Positions 62,967-64,000 of a DNA stretch of 64,000 bases are shown one piece after another. Source of the stretch: Naumovozyma dairenensis CBS 421 (taxonomy: Eukaryota > Ascomycota > Saccharomycetes > Saccharomycetales > Saccharomycetaceae); NCBI RefSeq assembly GCF_000227115.2, contig NC_016485.2, forward strand, positions 62,001 to 126,000, given 5' to 3'. Within the stretch, counting starts at the first letter, position 1. Each line of letters starts with the position of its first letter. The position numbers and the translations under genes were made by a program. The notes beneath the pieces were generated by a model. The model was given only the letters and a program-made list of their open reading frames with translations, was not told where the DNA came from and searched no databases.

Positions 62967-63707
62967 TCATATATTTTTTAAAGTCTTGGTTTCAACAACA
63001 TCAACTAACCCTGAATGAACGTTATAAATCAATCCATAAACTTCCAGTTGATTATTCTTAATACCATTTTGAACAATATCGTAACTAACAATTCTATCGA
63101 ACTGTTTAACCAGATTGATAGTAGACAAATATTTCCCCTTTTCATATTCACCACCTTTGATTATTTTCACTTGTTCTAAATGATCATTATACATATTTTC
63201 CACATCCTCTAGATAATCATATAATGTGGAACAACCTTGTTTCAAAAGAGAATCTCTTTCATTTCGTAAGCAGGTCATTATTCCACCACAATCAGTATGC
63301 CCACAGATAATGATCTTGTTAACTTTCAAACATAATAAAGCATACTCTAAAGTGGATTTAAAAATATTACAATCTGGGAGACAAAGGTTAGCAATGGATC
63401 TCCAAGTAAACACTTCACCGGGCAATACACCTAATATTGATTCATTATAACGAGAATCTGAACAACCAATAAATAATGTGTGAGGTTTTTGTCCCTTACC
63501 ATTATATTCAGGGAATAATAATGGATACGATTTATTCATGTTGTTTACCCATATCGAATTAGAATTTATTATATCTGGTAACTTAGAATCCTTAGATAAT
63601 GTAAAGATGGATGAATCATTGCCATTTTCTCTATGAGTTTCCTCTACTGGATCTTGAAGTCTTGTTCTGTTTGTTTTAAGCTCACTTGTGTTAATTATTG
63701 GTGCCAT
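62967..63707 (-). CDS. NCE103: Beta-class carbonic anhydrase
   Basis: Nce103 hydrates CO2 to bicarbonate for the carboxylases and is needed for growth in air. The 246-residue protein (S. cerevisiae 221) has the zinc ligands C82, H137 and C140 and the catalytic dyad D84/R86, in FIGCSDSRYNE and ICGHTDCGG. It also has the conserved GVLPGEVFTWRSIANL. The extra N-terminal residues before SSIFTLS are not shared with yeast. They are basic and Thr-rich, but no clear targeting signal is seen. The ATG at 63707 is the only good start. Confidence 0.95.
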   Translation of the reverse strand: MAPIINTSELKTNRTRLQDPVEETHRENGNDSSIFTLSKDSKLPDIINSNSIWVNNMNKSYPLLFPEYNGKGQKPHTLFIGCSDSRYNESILGVLPGEVFTWRSIANLCLPDCNIFKSTLEYALLCLKVNKIIICGHTDCGGIMTCLRNERDSLLKQGCSTLYDYLEDVENMYNDHLEQVKIIKGGEYEKGKYLSTINLVKQFDRIVSYDIVQNGIKNNQLEVYGLIYNVHSGLVDVVETKTLKNI

Positions 63708-64000
63708 TCTTTTTTGTTGTTTGTAGTATCTTTATTTTTTTGTCTCCTTTCTTGGAAATTTGCGTCGTTATTGGAGCTTTAGTTTTCAGCAAATTATATA
63801 CTATGAAACTTATGAAGTTATATATATATAATGGAGTTCCATTCAAGAATTTTTCAACATAATCGTGACGGCTCATCATCACTATCATTATCACCATTCT
63901 TATTGATAAGAAATACCGACGTACGTACTGTAAACGCTAAAGCTGCAAACACCTATGTTACTCCTCATTGCGATTTCGCTATGACTAGCTTGTTACGTCG
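63708..64000. other. NCE103 upstream region at the window edge
   Basis: 293 bp of promoter-like sequence with a TA run near 63818; no gene seen. Confidence 0.55.

Overview
The window is nuclear DNA of a budding yeast of the family Saccharomycetaceae. Genes are intronless, Asn/Gln/Ser-rich and strongly like their Saccharomyces cerevisiae orthologs. The MCM3-SPF1-BUD16 ... VMA3 ... RIP1-YEL023C-GEA2-URA3-TIM9 ... PXP1-MMS21 order reproduces the left arm of S. cerevisiae chromosome V. SNU13 and ECM10 are absent from their expected places, and NUP85 (a chromosome X gene in S. cerevisiae) sits next to RIP1, as expected for a post-whole-genome-duplication species that lost a different set of duplicates. 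A Naumovozyma- or Kazachstania-like species is my inference; it is not S. cerevisiae itself.

Layout. 1-2048: 5' part of a beta-mannosyltransferase-like (GT91) gene, cut by the window edge. 2049-3892: repeat-rich intergenic region ending in the MCM3 promoter with an early-cell-cycle box. 3893-13291: MCM3, SPF1, BUD16. 13292-22586: retrotransposon cluster. It holds a decayed Ty3/gypsy relic, pieces of a 558-bp LTR family and a nearly intact Ty4-like element (16285-22413) with two near-identical LTRs, a tRNA-Asn primer site and a Ty1-type +1 frameshift. It ends 15 bp before an initiator tRNA-Met gene. 23939-42494: VMA3, NUP85, RIP1, an unrecognised zinc-finger-like gene, YEL023C, GEA2, URA3, TIM9 and an MFS transporter. 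43546-44012: the RNase P RNA gene RPR1 on the minus strand with its Pol III leader. A solo LTR with a perfect 5-bp target duplication (44107-44664) lies just upstream of that leader. 44930-53082: COG6, probable BOP3, PXP1, MMS21. 53352-56647: broken Ty1-like relic with an internal inversion and a 56-bp-arm hairpin. 57280-63707: tRNA-Thr(AGU), XBP1, NCE103.

The genes are mostly housekeeping and do not form one pathway: DNA replication and repair (MCM3, MMS21), vitamin B6 and pyrimidine synthesis (BUD16, URA3), secretory pathway and vacuole (SPF1, GEA2, COG6, VMA3), mitochondria (RIP1, TIM9), nuclear pore (NUP85), RNA processing (RPR1), and stress or metabolic control (XBP1, NCE103, PXP1). The most distinctive content is the retrotransposon landscape. 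Two insertions of one LTR family lie within about 15 bp of Pol III transcription units, and two different Ty1/copia lineages are present, one apparently recent and one decayed.

Three genes need their starts trimmed to the conserved ATG: SPF1 (8349), BUD16 (13291) and GEA2 (34075). I saw no CRISPR array, bacterial operon or clearly new defence-like system.
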